A stretch of DNA of 64,000 nucleotides, taken from the NCBI GenBank assembly GCA_009760855.2, contig WPIO01000148.1, positions 350,001 to 414,000 of the forward strand. Direction: 5' to 3'. This DNA is from Cristatella mucedo. Lineage: Eukaryota > Bryozoa > Phylactolaemata > Cristatellidae. Below are positions 25,326 to 35,805 of this stretch, piece by piece (position 1 is the first letter of the stretch; every line of letters begins with the position of its first letter). The notes below the pieces were generated by a model that made no database searches, was not told the DNA's origin, and saw only the letters and a list, made by a program, of their open reading frames with translations. A program made the translations under genes and the position numbers.

Positions 25326-26187
25326 GTGAGCAGACTTTAAGCCGAATGCGAATGCCATTTTGCTATGGCGAGAACGTCAGTGTACAAATATCTCATGAGA
25401 AATTTCATCAACTCGACCCTTTCCTAGAGCTTTCTCCCACCGGGCGTGCTCGGGCGCAGAGCGTGGCACACGTGGCAGCCTCGTCCTCGCCTCGCCTGCC
25501 CCCCCCCCATGTCACGAACCAGATGCCAAGAGAAATTTCGCTGTATGGCCAGCGTTCGGCTCGACGCTCTGCTCGGTGGGGATAAGCTCTGCTTATCCCT
25601 GACGCTCGGCGGGGCGTGGCAGGGCAGAGCCGGGCGGAGCTGGGCAGAGGGCGGGGCTGTGAAACGCCCCTAGAGCAAGGTCGCAGAATTGTAGTGGCCA
25701 CGGCGGCCCGAGTACGGTGGCCGCCGACGAAACTTGTAAATGAACCTCCGCTGTACCACCACAAGTCCAGGCTGCCTACGGCTCGGCTGATGCAGAATGG
25801 ATCTTTACTGGTGGTTAGCCGATGGGCGGGGGGGGGGGGGTAGAGCCGAAGCCGAAGCACGAACGACCCAAAAGGAACGATTGACGAGGAGGGGGGAGCT
25901 AGCAGCAGCTAGCAGCCCGGGATACCACTCTAGCTCCCGCCGGTTATCCCGGCTGTGCGAATCCAAAGTCTTTACAGTAGTTTCCGCTCCGATAGCGAAA
26001 TTATCCAAGGCTCCGAAAATAACAGTGCAGGCGAGCCGGCAGTAGAATAGTGACGCACTTTTAAGAATCGTGTCAATATTTGACATGCATCGTATTGAGT
26101 ATTGCATCATTCTTTTTCTATTTATTTCTACTTTTTAAGCCCCTCGAGCTGCAAAAGTAAGCAGCGTAAAGGTCAACTAGCTTAGCA
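25326..26187. other. Kv4 intron, GC-rich then mixed
   Basis: Contains a C-run at about 25500 and a G-run at 25828-25841. Overlapping sense and antisense frames are low complexity. Confidence 0.35.
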
Positions 26188-26300
26188 GGTTCATTTATAT
26201 AGCGGGAGAAGAGCCTGAGCGGCCAAGCAGAGGGCAATTAATGATTGCCTGTCTCAAGACTCGAACTCGAGACAGCATCGATGTCAAAGGTCTCGGGGTT
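26188..26300 (-). mobile_element. tRNA-derived SINE S1, partial
   Basis: Reverse S1: CATTTATATAGCGGGAGAAGAG, the body and the B-box complement AAGACTCGAACTCGAGAC. The head is missing. Confidence 0.6.
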
Positions 26301-26699
26301 TAGCAATTCACATATGGCTTTACATACAGAGGATGCATCATAGTGTAAACTGAATGAGATCCGTGGCGTGTGGTTAGACAATCAGAATTTCGTAATAATA
26401 GGTGATGATAGCATATATGTGTAGGAGAAAGTTTGGTCAAGTGTGTGACCCTTTATGTGAATGGTGTCATGCTCATGAGTCAAAAGAGAAAATGAGTCAG
26501 TCAGTGCACGAACACGTCGCTTAAGGCGTCAGATAAGTTATCGAAATGATTTTTAAAGTCCCCCATAATTAAGGAAAGATTGATTTCTTGCACCCAGAAT
26601 TGAAATAGGTCAGAGAAATCTGAGATAAATGAGGACTCGATACGTGCGGTGCGATACTCTACTGCCACCAATTTCGGCTTGCTGTCGGACGAACTCCAA
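26301..26699. other. Kv4 intron, nothing recognised
   Basis: A reverse-strand frame across 26501-26812 contains part of the neighbouring LINE fragment in antisense and is not a gene. Confidence 0.35.
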
Positions 26700-26878
26700 A
26701 CAAGAGATTCGACAGGAAAAGCCTGGAACTTACTCCCGACTAAAGTCACAACATCTCCCCTGACTTGAGGACATATAAAACAAGCTAAAAGCGCACATGT
26801 TTTCGTCAGCACTTAGTGAGTTCTTGTCACATGTCTTTTATGTGCTTATGCGTGCTGGTCTGTGCCTACTGCTACTAG
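26700..26878 (+). mobile_element. LINE A fragment joined to SINE S1
   Basis: The last coding part (AAGCCTGGAACTTACTCCCG, then CATCTCCCCTGACTTGAG) and part of the 3' UTR match other LINE A copies. The element breaks off before its own tail at the head of the following SINE. Confidence 0.65.
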
Positions 26879-27050
26879 GTAATGCGGTTGCTTTCACGAC
26901 CTCGCTCCCAAGGTCGTGGGTTCGATTCCTGTGGTGGGCGATTCTTTATCGCCACTGCAAGCGGTGGTGATAGCCGTAAAGGCTCTTCTGTCACTATACA
27001 AAAAGAGGCTGTTTGTCGCTATACAAAAAGAGGCTGTTTAATCAGCTAGG
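26879..27050 (+). mobile_element. SINE S1 with duplicated tail
   Basis: The head GCGGTTGCTTTCACGACC, B-box-like GGTCGTGGGTTCGATTCC and S1 body are followed by the 25-base tail unit twice in tandem (26990-27014 and 27015-27039), one base different. Confidence 0.8.
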
Positions 27051-27439
27051 ATTTTTTTTTATATTCACATGTCGATACTGAGCATTTCACCCTAAGTTCG
27101 GACCGCAGTGGACTCGCTGTAGTACGCCTCGCTGTGGCGCAACTGCCACCTCGTTCTTGGCTGTGTGGGAGCGTAACGCTAGTTTCTCAGGTGTCCATTT
27201 AATCCTAAGGAGCTGATGTACGGGTAGTTCCGGTCTGCATTCAATTAAACATTCCTCCGACGGGTAGCTCGTCTGGCAGCTCACCTTTTGGGGAATTGAA
27301 TCCCGGGGAATGGACACGAACTGCTCTCAGCAAGTTCTCAATACGAAACACCCACGCCGCGCGCAGGCAGCAGCCACGCCACGCCGCGAAACGGAAACGT
27401 AGCGCCGCCGCTCAACAAAAACACCGCGAAGGGAAACGG
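27051..27439. other. Kv4 intron, nothing recognised
   Basis: Sequence becomes rich in CGCCGC towards the right, grading into the minisatellite. Confidence 0.35.
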
Positions 27440-27541
27440 CAACGCCGCGCCGCCAAAGAGCAACGCCGCGCCGCCAAACAGCCGTGCCGCGCCGACAAAC
27501 AGCAACGCCGCGCCGCCAAACAGCAACGCCGCGCGAGAAAC
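27440..27541. repeat. 21-bp GC-rich minisatellite
   Basis: Nearly five copies of a 21-base unit (CAACGCCGCGCCGCCAAACAG with few changes), preceded by more diverged copies from about 27345. The unit is a multiple of three, so frames stay open through it. No other sign of coding. Confidence 0.85.
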
Positions 27542-27642
27542 TAAAGCGCTACATGCCATTGTCCTTGGATTTACATTCACTTTTGGCACGCAGTTTGACC
27601 GGTACACATTCGCAGTCAACGGCGTTTATTCAACCCGCGGCT

Positions 27643-27726
27643 CTTAAAATAAATATAGTATTATTAGCACCTTAAAATAAATATAGCATTATGAGCACCT
27701 TAAAATAAATATAGCATTATTAGCAT
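27643..27726. repeat. 28-bp AT-rich tandem repeat, three copies
   Basis: Units start at 27643, 27671 and 27699. Each carries CTTAAAATAAATATAG, hence an AATAAA hexamer. They differ by one to three bases. Confidence 0.9.
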
Positions 27727-28292
27727 CTTAAAAGAATCATTTCGTGCAGAAGGCGGTGCATCCGGCTTGCATTATCTGGAAAAGGGCGCGACACGTTCGC
27801 ACCTCGGTCAAAGTTCAACTCACACATTAGAGTTTCTGAACTCTCTGAGACTCTGCGGATTGGCTAGCTCGTCGCCTAATTCGAATGCCTCGGCCGACTA
27901 GTCGTGGAAATAGCGTCTCACGCCCTGGCGTCTCGAGCTCTGGCGAGCCGCCAGTCAATGCGCGAGCATCCCGCGATAAGTGCGCTAGTCCGTGGGCGAT
28001 TCAGCGATGCAGACACGTGCGCCCGCTTAGCGGTGGTCAGCTGACGGACGGCCCCTCCTCCTCCTCCTCCTCCGCGAAGGCTCACGCACGCGCCTGCGCG
28101 CGCGCGTACCGTACCTGCGGCACTCGCTCGGTCTGGCAAGTCGTTCGCTCCGATTCGTCGGCGTCGCGCGGCGTCCGTCGATCCTAAAGCCGCCACACGC
28201 TGTAGCTGTACTCTCCGCGGACTCGCCGCCGCTACAGCGCAATCCGCGCGCCCGCGAATCGCTGCACGACGGTCGCGCTTTCGCTCTTGCAG
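27727..28292. other. CpG-rich end of the last Kv4 intron
   Basis: From about 27880 the sequence is rich in CG dinucleotides and has a CTC run at 28051-28075. It ends with the acceptor TTCGCTCTTGCAG. Confidence 0.45.
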
Positions 28293-28565
28293 AGGAAGCG
28301 GCATGCAAAGAACCACATCATCGAGGAGGACGACGAGCTGAACGCCGTCAAAATAAACGACGGCGGAACTGCGTCAGTCTCGCCGCGAGCCAACAACAAC
28401 TATCACGGCAAGCTTGGCGCGCCTCCTGGCGGCGGCATGGCGGCTCTGCGACTACCGCAGAACGGCTCGAGGGACGGCAGGGATCGCCCGCACTATGCCG
28501 ACAGCAGCGACCGATCGCTCGACGTCGCCGTCGCGGGCAGCGCGGTGCGCATGTCCGCACTATGA
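28293..28565 (+). CDS. Kv4 last exon with PDZ-binding C-terminus
   Basis: The 273 bases give 90 codons plus TGA, entered in phase 0. It begins RKRHAKNHIIEEDDELN, then a Gly/Asn/Arg-rich, probably disordered tail, and ends SAVRMSAL. The last residues match the VSAL ending of vertebrate Kv4.2/4.3, a class I PDZ ligand (S/T-x-hydrophobic) known to bind PSD-95-type scaffolds. The upstream frame stays open into the intron, but CAG at 28290 fits the acceptor and the phase of the previous exon. Confidence 0.85.
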   Translation, partial: RKRHAKNHIIEEDDELNAVKINDGGTASVSPRANNNYHGKLGAPPGGGMAALRLPQNGSRDGRDRPHYADSSDRSLDVAVAGSAVRMSAL

Positions 28566-28892
28566 CCGGCGGGCTTCCTCGACATTGACCCCGCCGACGC
28601 CGCAGCGGCGTCGGGGGTCAGAAGGGTGGCGCCTTCCATTTCGCATTTAGTGCACAGCTCCGCGCTCCTTGGAGAAAGGAGAGTTATCTAAGGATGCCAG
28701 TTTGGTTGAGCTCGTGCGCCGTGTCCTCCCTCTGCCAGTCGAGCGCCGCCCAGAGCGGCACATTCGCGTACCGCGCGTCGCTCTGCCTGGCTGGAGGGGA
28801 GCGAAGCACTGCCCGCCCCCTTCCTGCAACGCCCGCTTCTCGGTCAACTCTCTCGCAAAGGCGGTTCGGGGCGCAGAGTTCGGCGCAACGCT

Positions 28893-28987
<95 letters not shown>
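28893..28987. repeat. (CCG)n, about 32 units
   Basis: An uninterrupted 95-base CCG run, 328 bases after the Kv4 stop. All long Arg, Ala or Gly homopolymer frames here come from it. Confidence 0.97.
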
Positions 28988-28989
<2 letters not shown>

Positions 28990-29870
28990 GGCGTCGAATA
29001 GAGCCTAGCGCGCCGACTTCGTCTGTCCACAAAGTGCCATTCGGCGACTGCCGGTCGGCGCGTACTCTGCCTTTATTTACCGGCGCACAGCGCTCTGCGC
29101 CGGTCCGCGGCTGACGCCGAAAGCGAAAAACCCTCGACAGTCGCCGCAGGTCACTCAGCGGGTGACGCTCCGCAAGGCGCGTCGGGGTCAGAAAGCCGCC
29201 GGCCGGCTGCTGTGCAGCCAATCGGCGCTGCTCACCGCGCGGTTCGTGCGCAGGCTGTAGCGAGCCAGCGCTTTCCCGCGAAACTTGGCCGCTACTCCGA
29301 CCGCGTCCTTGACCGCTACCCCGGCATCAGCAGCAGACGAGCTTCGCCTCGCACGGTCCGAGCTTCCCGGCGGCGTTGCTGCGAGCGAATTTTCTCGCCA
29401 GCTCGCCGAGCCGAGCCTCTTCGACCGACCGACTGGTGGCGCGAGTTCGAGCAAAAAACGACGAGACGTCAGCAGCGTTGGCGGTGGCGGAGGAGGCGTT
29501 GCCTTCCAGTCAGGCGAAGCCAGCAGCGAGCCTGGCCCGGGCGCTGCGGACGCCTCGAGTGCCGCCGCCGCGTCAGCAGCGACCATCTCGCTGCAGCAGC
29601 AAGAGTCGAGCGCGGGAGGGAGGCGGCGCCGTAAATTTCTAGCGCTTGGAATTAATCGACAGGGCTGTTTAAATTTGCACGGTCCCTTCGCCGATTGCGC
29701 ACCTCCTCTTACACGGGCGCGGGTCGCAGAGCCCTAGAAGAGGCCGGACTCGACCGAGTGCACACTTTGTCCTGCCACCTTCACCCTGCCGCCTTTGTCA
29801 CCCACGGTGTACTGCTGTACTACGCACCGCACCGACATGCATTCGTGGGCTTGTGTATGCACTGAGTTTA

Positions 29871-29876
29871 AATAAA
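29871..29876 (+). promoter_or_regulatory. Candidate polyadenylation signal
   Basis: AATAAA lies 1.3 kb after the Kv4 stop, where the sequence changes from GC-rich to AT-rich. I infer use from position only. Confidence 0.35.
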
Positions 29877-30150
29877 TTCAACATTATTATCGGCGCGCGT
29901 GCGCTTTGGCAAGAAATGGGACCTGCGTTTTCCGGTGACGCAGAAGACGGCAAGCGTTCGCTGCAGCCGCACGTTGACATAGCGTCGCGGTGTCTGCAAG
30001 GACAGACATTGCTACAATACTACTCGACTCAGGTCGTACATTGCTAATTTTCTAAAGATATGGGTACATCAATTTAACGTGTATATATTTATATTTATGT
30101 ATACATATGTATGTGTGTATATATGTAATTAGATACGTATGCGCGCGTGC

Positions 30151-30154
<4 letters not shown>

Positions 30155-30225
<71 letters not shown>
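30155..30225. repeat. (GT)n microsatellite
   Basis: About 35 GT units, preceded by a short GCGCGTGCGT stretch. Confidence 0.95.
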
Positions 30226-30226
<1 letters not shown>

Positions 30227-30360
30227 CTGTATAAACGTACACAAATATAGAAACGTCGTTACGACCGTCCTGCTGTAAGACTGTTGCCGTTGGGCTAATT
30301 AGCATCAACTCTCCGCTGTGGAAAACGGACTCCTGCTGGTTGCTGATTTGCTGGCGAAAG

Positions 30361-30494
30361 GCTGATTGAACAGCCTCATTCGTGAAGTAGCCGCTGTCGG
30401 CGCCGCTTTTAATGAGCAATACAGAATCGCCCACTGCCGAGCTTGAACCGAAGACCTGGGTCGTGAGAGTGAGCACCTCATCCGTTGGCTAAGA
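30361..30494 (-). mobile_element. tRNA-derived SINE, family S1
   Basis: Reverse S1: CTGATTGAACAGCCTCATTC, the body, B-box complement GAGCTTGAACCGAAGACC and head complement ending in CATCCGTTGGCTAAGAC. Confidence 0.7.
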
Positions 30495-30627
30495 CAGAAG
30501 CTACGGGATTTGCTGCTCCTGGCAGTCTTCAGCCGTTTGAGCCCTCATGTTCTGCGTTTGCTTGCGATCTAAAGCCAATGGCATTGAGCTGAAGGACGTA
30601 CAATAATTATCGGGGTATGCAAAAAGT

Positions 30628-32120
30628 AATACTAATACTAAAAATAAAATATTTATATAGCGCCATCAGAGAACTTGATCTCGCAGGTACTTTACATTTG
30701 CTGCAAAGGAAGCATGATCGAATAGTTAATGGTAGTATGCTCAATGTCAACGAGCATAACATGGTCAGGGGTGACATTCATAGGCTCAGCTCGCAAATAC
30801 GGTTAGTGGCAGTATGCACGGTGTCGGCACGCATAAGCATACAAAGGATGAATTGCATGGACCCACTAAATGCTGTGATAACAGGTGCGCTTTTAGCTTG
30901 TTTTTAAATGCCGTCAAGTCGGGAGATGTTGTCATGTTAGTCGGGAGTAAGCTCCAGGCTTTGGATGCATACGAATTGAAGGCACGGTCTTCAAGGAATT
31001 TGAGGTTAGTACGAGGTGTAAGTAAGCACGATTCGATTCAGAAAAGCGGGTGGTAAGATGCTTAGCCTAGTGGGACAGTAGATCTGATTGGCAGGCTGGA
31101 GCCAAAGAATGAATGGACCTAAAAGCGAGTGATAGAACCTTGAAGTCGATGCGCTGCTTGGCTGGAAGTGAGTGCAGGCAGGCGAGAAGTGGCGTGATGT
31201 GGCAACTACGACGCTCACAACAGACAAGCATAGCTGCAGAGTTTTGCACCAGCTGTCTGCGACTGATTACACAGGCCGGTAGACCAGAAAGCAGTGAGTT
31301 GCAGAAGTCATGACGGGATGTCACAAACGCATGGACTAATTTAGATGCAGTATCCCTATCTAAACAAGCCACAATTTTAGAAATGTCATGTAGCTGAAAG
31401 TAGGCAGACTTGATTGCGAAGCTGATGTGGTCGTCTTGTATCTATTTGTCGCTCACTTTTAGGTCACTTCATTGTTTGGCTCCAGCCTATCTCTCAGATC
31501 TACTCCCCCACCAGGCCAAGCACCGTACCACCCGCTTTTCGGAATCCAACAGTCTACCAATACCTCGCACAAACCTCACATCCTTTGGAGACCGTGCATT
31601 TAGTTCGTATGCTCTCAAAGCTTCGAACTCCCTCCCGACTTGCGTCAGAACATCCCCTGACTTGACCAAATTTAAAAAGAACTTAAAAATAGACCTATTT
31701 AGGATAGCATTTAGTGGGCCCTCTGATTCGTCCTTCGTGTGCTTATGCATGCTGACACTGTGCATGCTGCTACTAACCACATTTTCATGCTGACCCTGTG
31801 CATGTCACCCCTAACCACGTTGTTCATTTTGTTTATCAAGGAAGATATTACTCACGTTTCAATCGAACTTCCCTTTGCAGCAAATGTAAAGTGCCTAGGA
31901 AGAGATTGAGTTCTATGAGGGCACTTTATCAAGTGCATTATTATTATTATTATTATTGTAATGGAAGGTCACTTTGAAACAGGACACCTAGATCTCGTGC
32001 ATATTCAACAGAAGATATGCTGGCTGAGCCGATTTTGAGCGGCAGGTTTTCCAATTTCTGAATCACACCTGATTTGCCCATAACTAGTCACTTGGTTTTA
32101 TAATCATTCAATTTAAGACA
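30628..32120 (-). mobile_element. LINE A, host of a nested LINE A
   Basis: Two parts, 30628-31440 and 31961-32120, are contiguous in the homologous copy at 38873-40310. They cover the 3' tail, 3' UTR and the C-terminal and thumb part of the reverse transcriptase ORF in reverse. The ORF is degraded, with many stops. The gap is filled by a second copy in the opposite orientation. Confidence 0.85.
31441..31955 (+). mobile_element. LINE A 3' end nested in another LINE A
   Basis: It starts in the ORF end (frame with HSLAPAYLSDLLPHQAKHR-like residues at 31474-31530), runs through the 3' UTR and ends in (TTA)n. TTGTA is present on both sides (31436-31440 and 31956-31960), a likely 5-bp target-site duplication. 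Confidence 0.85.
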
Positions 32121-32163
32121 GTGGATATATGTTGATAGAAAACTACTCAGTCATTCAATTTAT

Positions 32164-32235
<72 letters not shown>
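32164..32235. repeat. (CT)n(AT)n compound microsatellite
   Basis: About 13 CT units run directly into about 23 AT units. Confidence 0.95.
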
Positions 32236-32237
<2 letters not shown>

Positions 32238-35200
32238 CGAGCGTTGCCCTACTCTTAAATAACTAACCGGGACGATGGGGGCAAGAGCCTGGTGGTTTGA
32301 ACCAGGCACCGTGGGCCGTTACGGTAAGGAATTAGTGCCGTCACTCGACCGCCAGATGAGCTGCTTGCCGAGCAACCCTGTCCAGCTTGAATGCCGAAAC
32401 GGCTCCCGACGATTCTTTTGTGGACCGAGGTATGGCCGAGGCTGACAGGCCAGCCGACATCGATGAGCCGCTCCTGCGGATAGCCGGCCGATGCTGCTGG
32501 CCGAAATACCACAGCTCGCCATTGAGCCCCTTCCGGCTCGCGTTGAGCCCTTCCCGTCTCGCCTCGCTGCTGCGCCGTCTGGCTCACTGCTCGAGGACGA
32601 AGGCATTTTCCCACCGAGCAGTTCTTGTGCGCCCTAAAAAGTTGAGCCTGGCTGGCGCTGTGCTACAGGACTGCGTGTATACTTTTTGCGAGTTCTCCTT
32701 TTTCGCGACGACTGCTCTTTGTGTTTTTTACACAGGTAAACTTTCTGTTCTGCTCGTCATACTTACTTGTCTCCTTCTCTGGCGATTCCAATGGACTTGG
32801 CACCTTTGTGAACACGACGCCATACTCTTCGTGAACCATAAGCAGTCGACCGCCTGCGTTCGTTGTGCAGTGAACGTGCAACGTTTGCTGAATAGGAGTC
32901 GTAAAATCGAATTCGTCGGACTTCTCATTCCGATTTGCAGTAGCTGAACTGTTCACTGCGCTTGCATCATTTCCGGTCACCTTTCCCATTGTCCCAGTGA
33001 ACTTGTCTTTCTTTCTCTTGTGTGCTTTCCCCTCCCCCCCCCCGCTTAGTTTCGCATGATTTAGTGCCTGCTATCAACCAGGCATTATACTAAAAAGTGA
33101 CCTTGAGCTCGGTTGCGCGTTTGCATGCTTGTCTAAGTACGAAGGTTTGCTTACAGTTAACTCTCGATCTTAGCGCGATTTGTAAATAGCGACCGAATAA
33201 AGATTTGGTTCTCTTAGGACGCTATAGAATACAGGAGACTGATCACCATGATTATTATACTCTTAACGTATAGCGGAATGTCCAGAACATGCAGAGGGGT
33301 TCCACATGCTCAGGGCCAGCCCTAGCGCACAACTGACTAACTATCGCTCCGGATCGCTTTTTTAATTGGTCTCATCGGTAGATAATGATGTCCGGCTCCT
33401 AATTACTACAATTAATTAACTGCTAACGATCTCCAGGAGTGTCATAATCTGGCTGACTTGGCATGCCAACCTTCCGCTGCCTCCTCTCTGTAAATTAAGG
33501 CCATCTTCGGCCAAAATAATGTAAAAAACCTAACTTATCCCTCTACGGTAGGTGTTAACTTTCGGCTTTATCACCTCTACAGGCTCTAGCATTAATTGCT
33601 ACGCAGGATTTTCAGGCGCCTTCTTAATGGCTAGCTGTAGTTCTTGGCGCACTGTCTTGATCGTCACCACCGATTGAGCTGGGCCTCTATGTAGCGTCTA
33701 AATCGCCTGTTTTACTGGAACTCAAGTCGCCGCCGTTTCACTTGGCCGAGACCAGCGAACCTCGACTAATCAGCAGCAGTTGCCGGCAGCGACCCAGGCG
33801 GCGTCGGGTTGCGGTGTTGACCCCGGTCGATGGTGCCTATTGCAGTAGAATGCACGAGAACACAGGTGCGCGATCGCGCGAAATTGTATGGGTGCACTTG
33901 AGCGATAGTCTAATGTAATAAGCTATCCAAGTTGGAGCTTCGGGCAGCCGATTTCTGGTGGTTTTGCTGTTGATTTGTGTGAATTGCGGTAGTGGCTAGC
34001 GTCTTAGCAGCCTATATGCATAATAGCGAAATAGCGTGGACTTTGGTGGGTTCATCATAACGAGCGTGTACTAAAATATTCACTCTATAGTTGAGCTTCG
34101 CGCGACCGATTTGCTGTCGATTTTCGCTTTTTAATTAGAGTGATTGCCGTGCATTGCTCGTTTGGGCTGGCTACGTGTGAGCGGCAGGCTACAGAAAATA
34201 GCTTCGCTGTTGCAGTAGAGTATTACAGCGAAGGCATTTATTTTAGAGCACTTTGGTGGCCGCCAGTAGGGCCTCGTGCGTCTCGCCTGCGACCGGTGTG
34301 CTAGTGGCTAGGCCGCAGCAACCACACAAGTGTCATTCTGTGGACAGTGTATAGCTACTCCGAGGGAATCAAGCTGGGCCAGGGAAAACGGTCGCCAGTG
34401 ATTTTATGCGATTGATTTTGATTGGGACGACTGTTCGGCGGTCGCTCGCCTGGCCATGCTTAGCAAGAAGAGGTAATATGGCAGGGACAGAAGCGAGTCC
34501 GCATTTCCATCCTGGCGAAGTTTCTACTGGCCTTTGAAATTTCTTGTTACTTTTTAAAGAGTTATCGAGAGAGTTTTTCTCCGCACGGGTTGCCGGAAGG
34601 TGCTCTAGCGGCCGGCACAAGTCGTCGGCGGCGGCGGCTTGCTGGGGATTGTACTTGTGGGGCTTGTACTCGCCGCCGCTCGTATTATGGACTGTCTTCG
34701 CCCTTTCAGGGCGCTGCCGACCAGATCAGCGAGATTAGCAAAGTAGCTTCGGCCGTAGCACCCGTGGCCCTGCCTGTTAGCAGTCGAGTAAGGTCCGATG
34801 GGGAAGAGGGAAACGGGAAGCATGAGAGGGTGTGGGACAGAGGCACACTCAGAAAGAGAGAGAGAGAGAGGGAGGGAGGGAGAGATTGAAAGTCAGTTTG
34901 AAGAGTACGATGTGGAACGAAGAGAGAAAGTGAGTGTGGAGGGTGAGTGTGACAAGAGTCACAGGAAAGTGAGCAATCAAGACAGCTGTGTCGACAATGC
35001 AGGCAGCCAAACTAGTGTATTGTTGAATCAAAAATCGTCTCGCTTAGCTGAATTTTGCAGAGTAGCTCGTGTACTTGACTCTCTTCTTTTACCGTGTGAG
35101 TGACATTGGATCAACACGCGGTTGATTTGAATGTGTAGCACAGCTGATGGCTAGATTAGCAGCTGCCATGATCACGTGTCACGAGAGCTTAGACCCTCTC

Positions 35201-35299
35201 TTGTCAAGGAAGGGGAAGGCGGAGCTGTGCACGTAGGTGAGCTCGTGCTGGATTTTCAGCATGTGCAAGATGCCGGCCTGAGTAGCCGAGGTAAAGTAA
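32236..35299. other. Intergenic region, possible PRMT 5' region
   Basis: It lies between the end of Kv4 and the first recognised PRMT exon. Several parts are CpG-rich (32.3-32.7 and 34.3-34.8 kb), so the missing start exon and promoter could be here. No ATG-containing exon with a phase 2 donor could be picked with confidence. 33935-34230 looks like a diverged tandem duplication of about 157 bases. Confidence 0.35.
32663..32989 (-). CDS. Possible small minus-strand ORF, unknown
   Basis: The frame has 108 codons with the start in a good context (ACAATGG). The peptide is hydrophilic with no low-complexity run (MGKVTGNDASAVNSS.. ..RLLMVHEEYGVVFTKV..), more protein-like than most frames here. No domain recognised. 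An opposite frame of 186 codons (32387-32947) covers the same bases, so one at least is chance. Low confidence that it is expressed. Confidence 0.22.
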   Translation of the reverse strand: MGKVTGNDASAVNSSATANRNEKSDEFDFTTPIQQTLHVHCTTNAGGRLLMVHEEYGVVFTKVPSPLESPEKETSKYDEQNRKFTCVKNTKSSRREKGELAKSIHAVL

Positions 35300-35455
35300 A
35301 GGTTGGCTGATTTAGCAGCCTCTTTTGTGTAGCAGTAGAAGAGGAGCCGAAAGGGCTATCACTACCTCTCTCGAATTGAGCGTTATGGGATTGCCCACTT
35401 GCAGGATTTGGACCTGTGGGTCGTGAATCGCTAGTGCCTTGCCCCTGGGCATGAC
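35300..35455 (-). mobile_element. tRNA-derived SINE, family S1
   Basis: Reverse S1: GGCTGATTTAGCAGCCTCTT, the body with GAGCCGAAAGGGCTATCAC, and a head complement with TTGCCCCTGGGC. Confidence 0.75.
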
Positions 35456-35639
35456 CCGAGGTCAAAGGTTATTGCTGCCTGGCCGTGGGGAACTGTCGAG
35501 TCGGTATGAAGCCTCTGTTTAAACCCCTCCCACAAGCAGGGCTCGCCAATCTGGCGGCTGCAGTAAATGGCTGCTGCTGTGGCAATTATCACAAGAGAAC
35601 ATGCACGAGTGTACGGTACAGCTTACTTACGTTACGCCT

Positions 35640-35805
35640 GAATCCTAGCCCAGGATTACGATGCTTGCACTTCGCGACCAGGGTTGTGGGTTTGAGCGCA
35701 GCAGGAAATCCTCGATTGCCTACTGGAAGTGAAATGACTGCCTCTAATGCTTGTCTTATCCAAAATACAGAAATGTTGCTGTTGAATCAGCCGAGCTTTA
35801 CCTTT
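35640..35805 (+). mobile_element. tRNA-derived SINE, family S1
   Basis: Head with TAGCCCAGGATTACGATGC, B-box-like GGTTGTGGGTTTGAGCGC, the body and the tail TGTTGAATCAGCCGAGCTTT. It joins a LINE A fragment directly. Confidence 0.65.

Larger units (their letters stand above)
12742..28565 (+). other. Kv4 (Shal) potassium channel gene, 3' half
   Basis: Four exons (12742-12904, 18669-18869, 25170-25325, 28293-28565) join without a phase clash into 263 C-terminal residues and a stop. Kv4 channels are tetrameric A-type voltage-gated K+ channels of the neuronal and muscle plasma membrane. They work with KChIP and DPP-like partners, which bind parts that are outside this window. The first exon starts inside the GYGD filter with one base of a split Gly codon. 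The exons for the T1 domain, voltage sensor and S5 must therefore lie upstream of base 1, since no candidate exists in 1-12.7 kb. Introns here are 5.8, 6.3 and 3.0 kb and packed with SINEs and LINEs. Identity as Kv4 rather than Kv1-3 rests on the QHHHLL segment and the terminal SAL. Confidence 0.9.
28566..29876 (+). other. Probable Kv4 3' UTR, GC-rich
   Basis: It follows the Kv4 stop, contains the (CCG) tract and stays CpG-rich to about 29650. The first AATAAA after the stop that I noted is at 29871-29876. Overlapping Ala/Arg-rich frames (for example 29285-29737) look like GC artefacts, although a 5' exon of an unknown gene cannot be excluded. Confidence 0.4.

Noticed and set aside
28647-29030. 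Arg-, Ala- and Gly-rich frames around 28.9 kb
   Set aside because: They are translations of the (CCG)n run.
29212-29737. Three overlapping 88-150-codon frames on the + strand
   Set aside because: GC-rich sequence keeps all three frames open; the peptides are Ala/Ser/Arg-rich with no domain.
32387-32947. 186-codon + strand frame with a hydrophobic stretch
   Set aside because: It overlaps a more protein-like antisense frame, has an Arg/Leu/Ser-rich start and no known family.
33832-33877. ATG-containing candidate for the PRMT start exon
   Set aside because: The donor-like GTGCGC after it gives phase 0 or 1, while the next exon needs phase 2.
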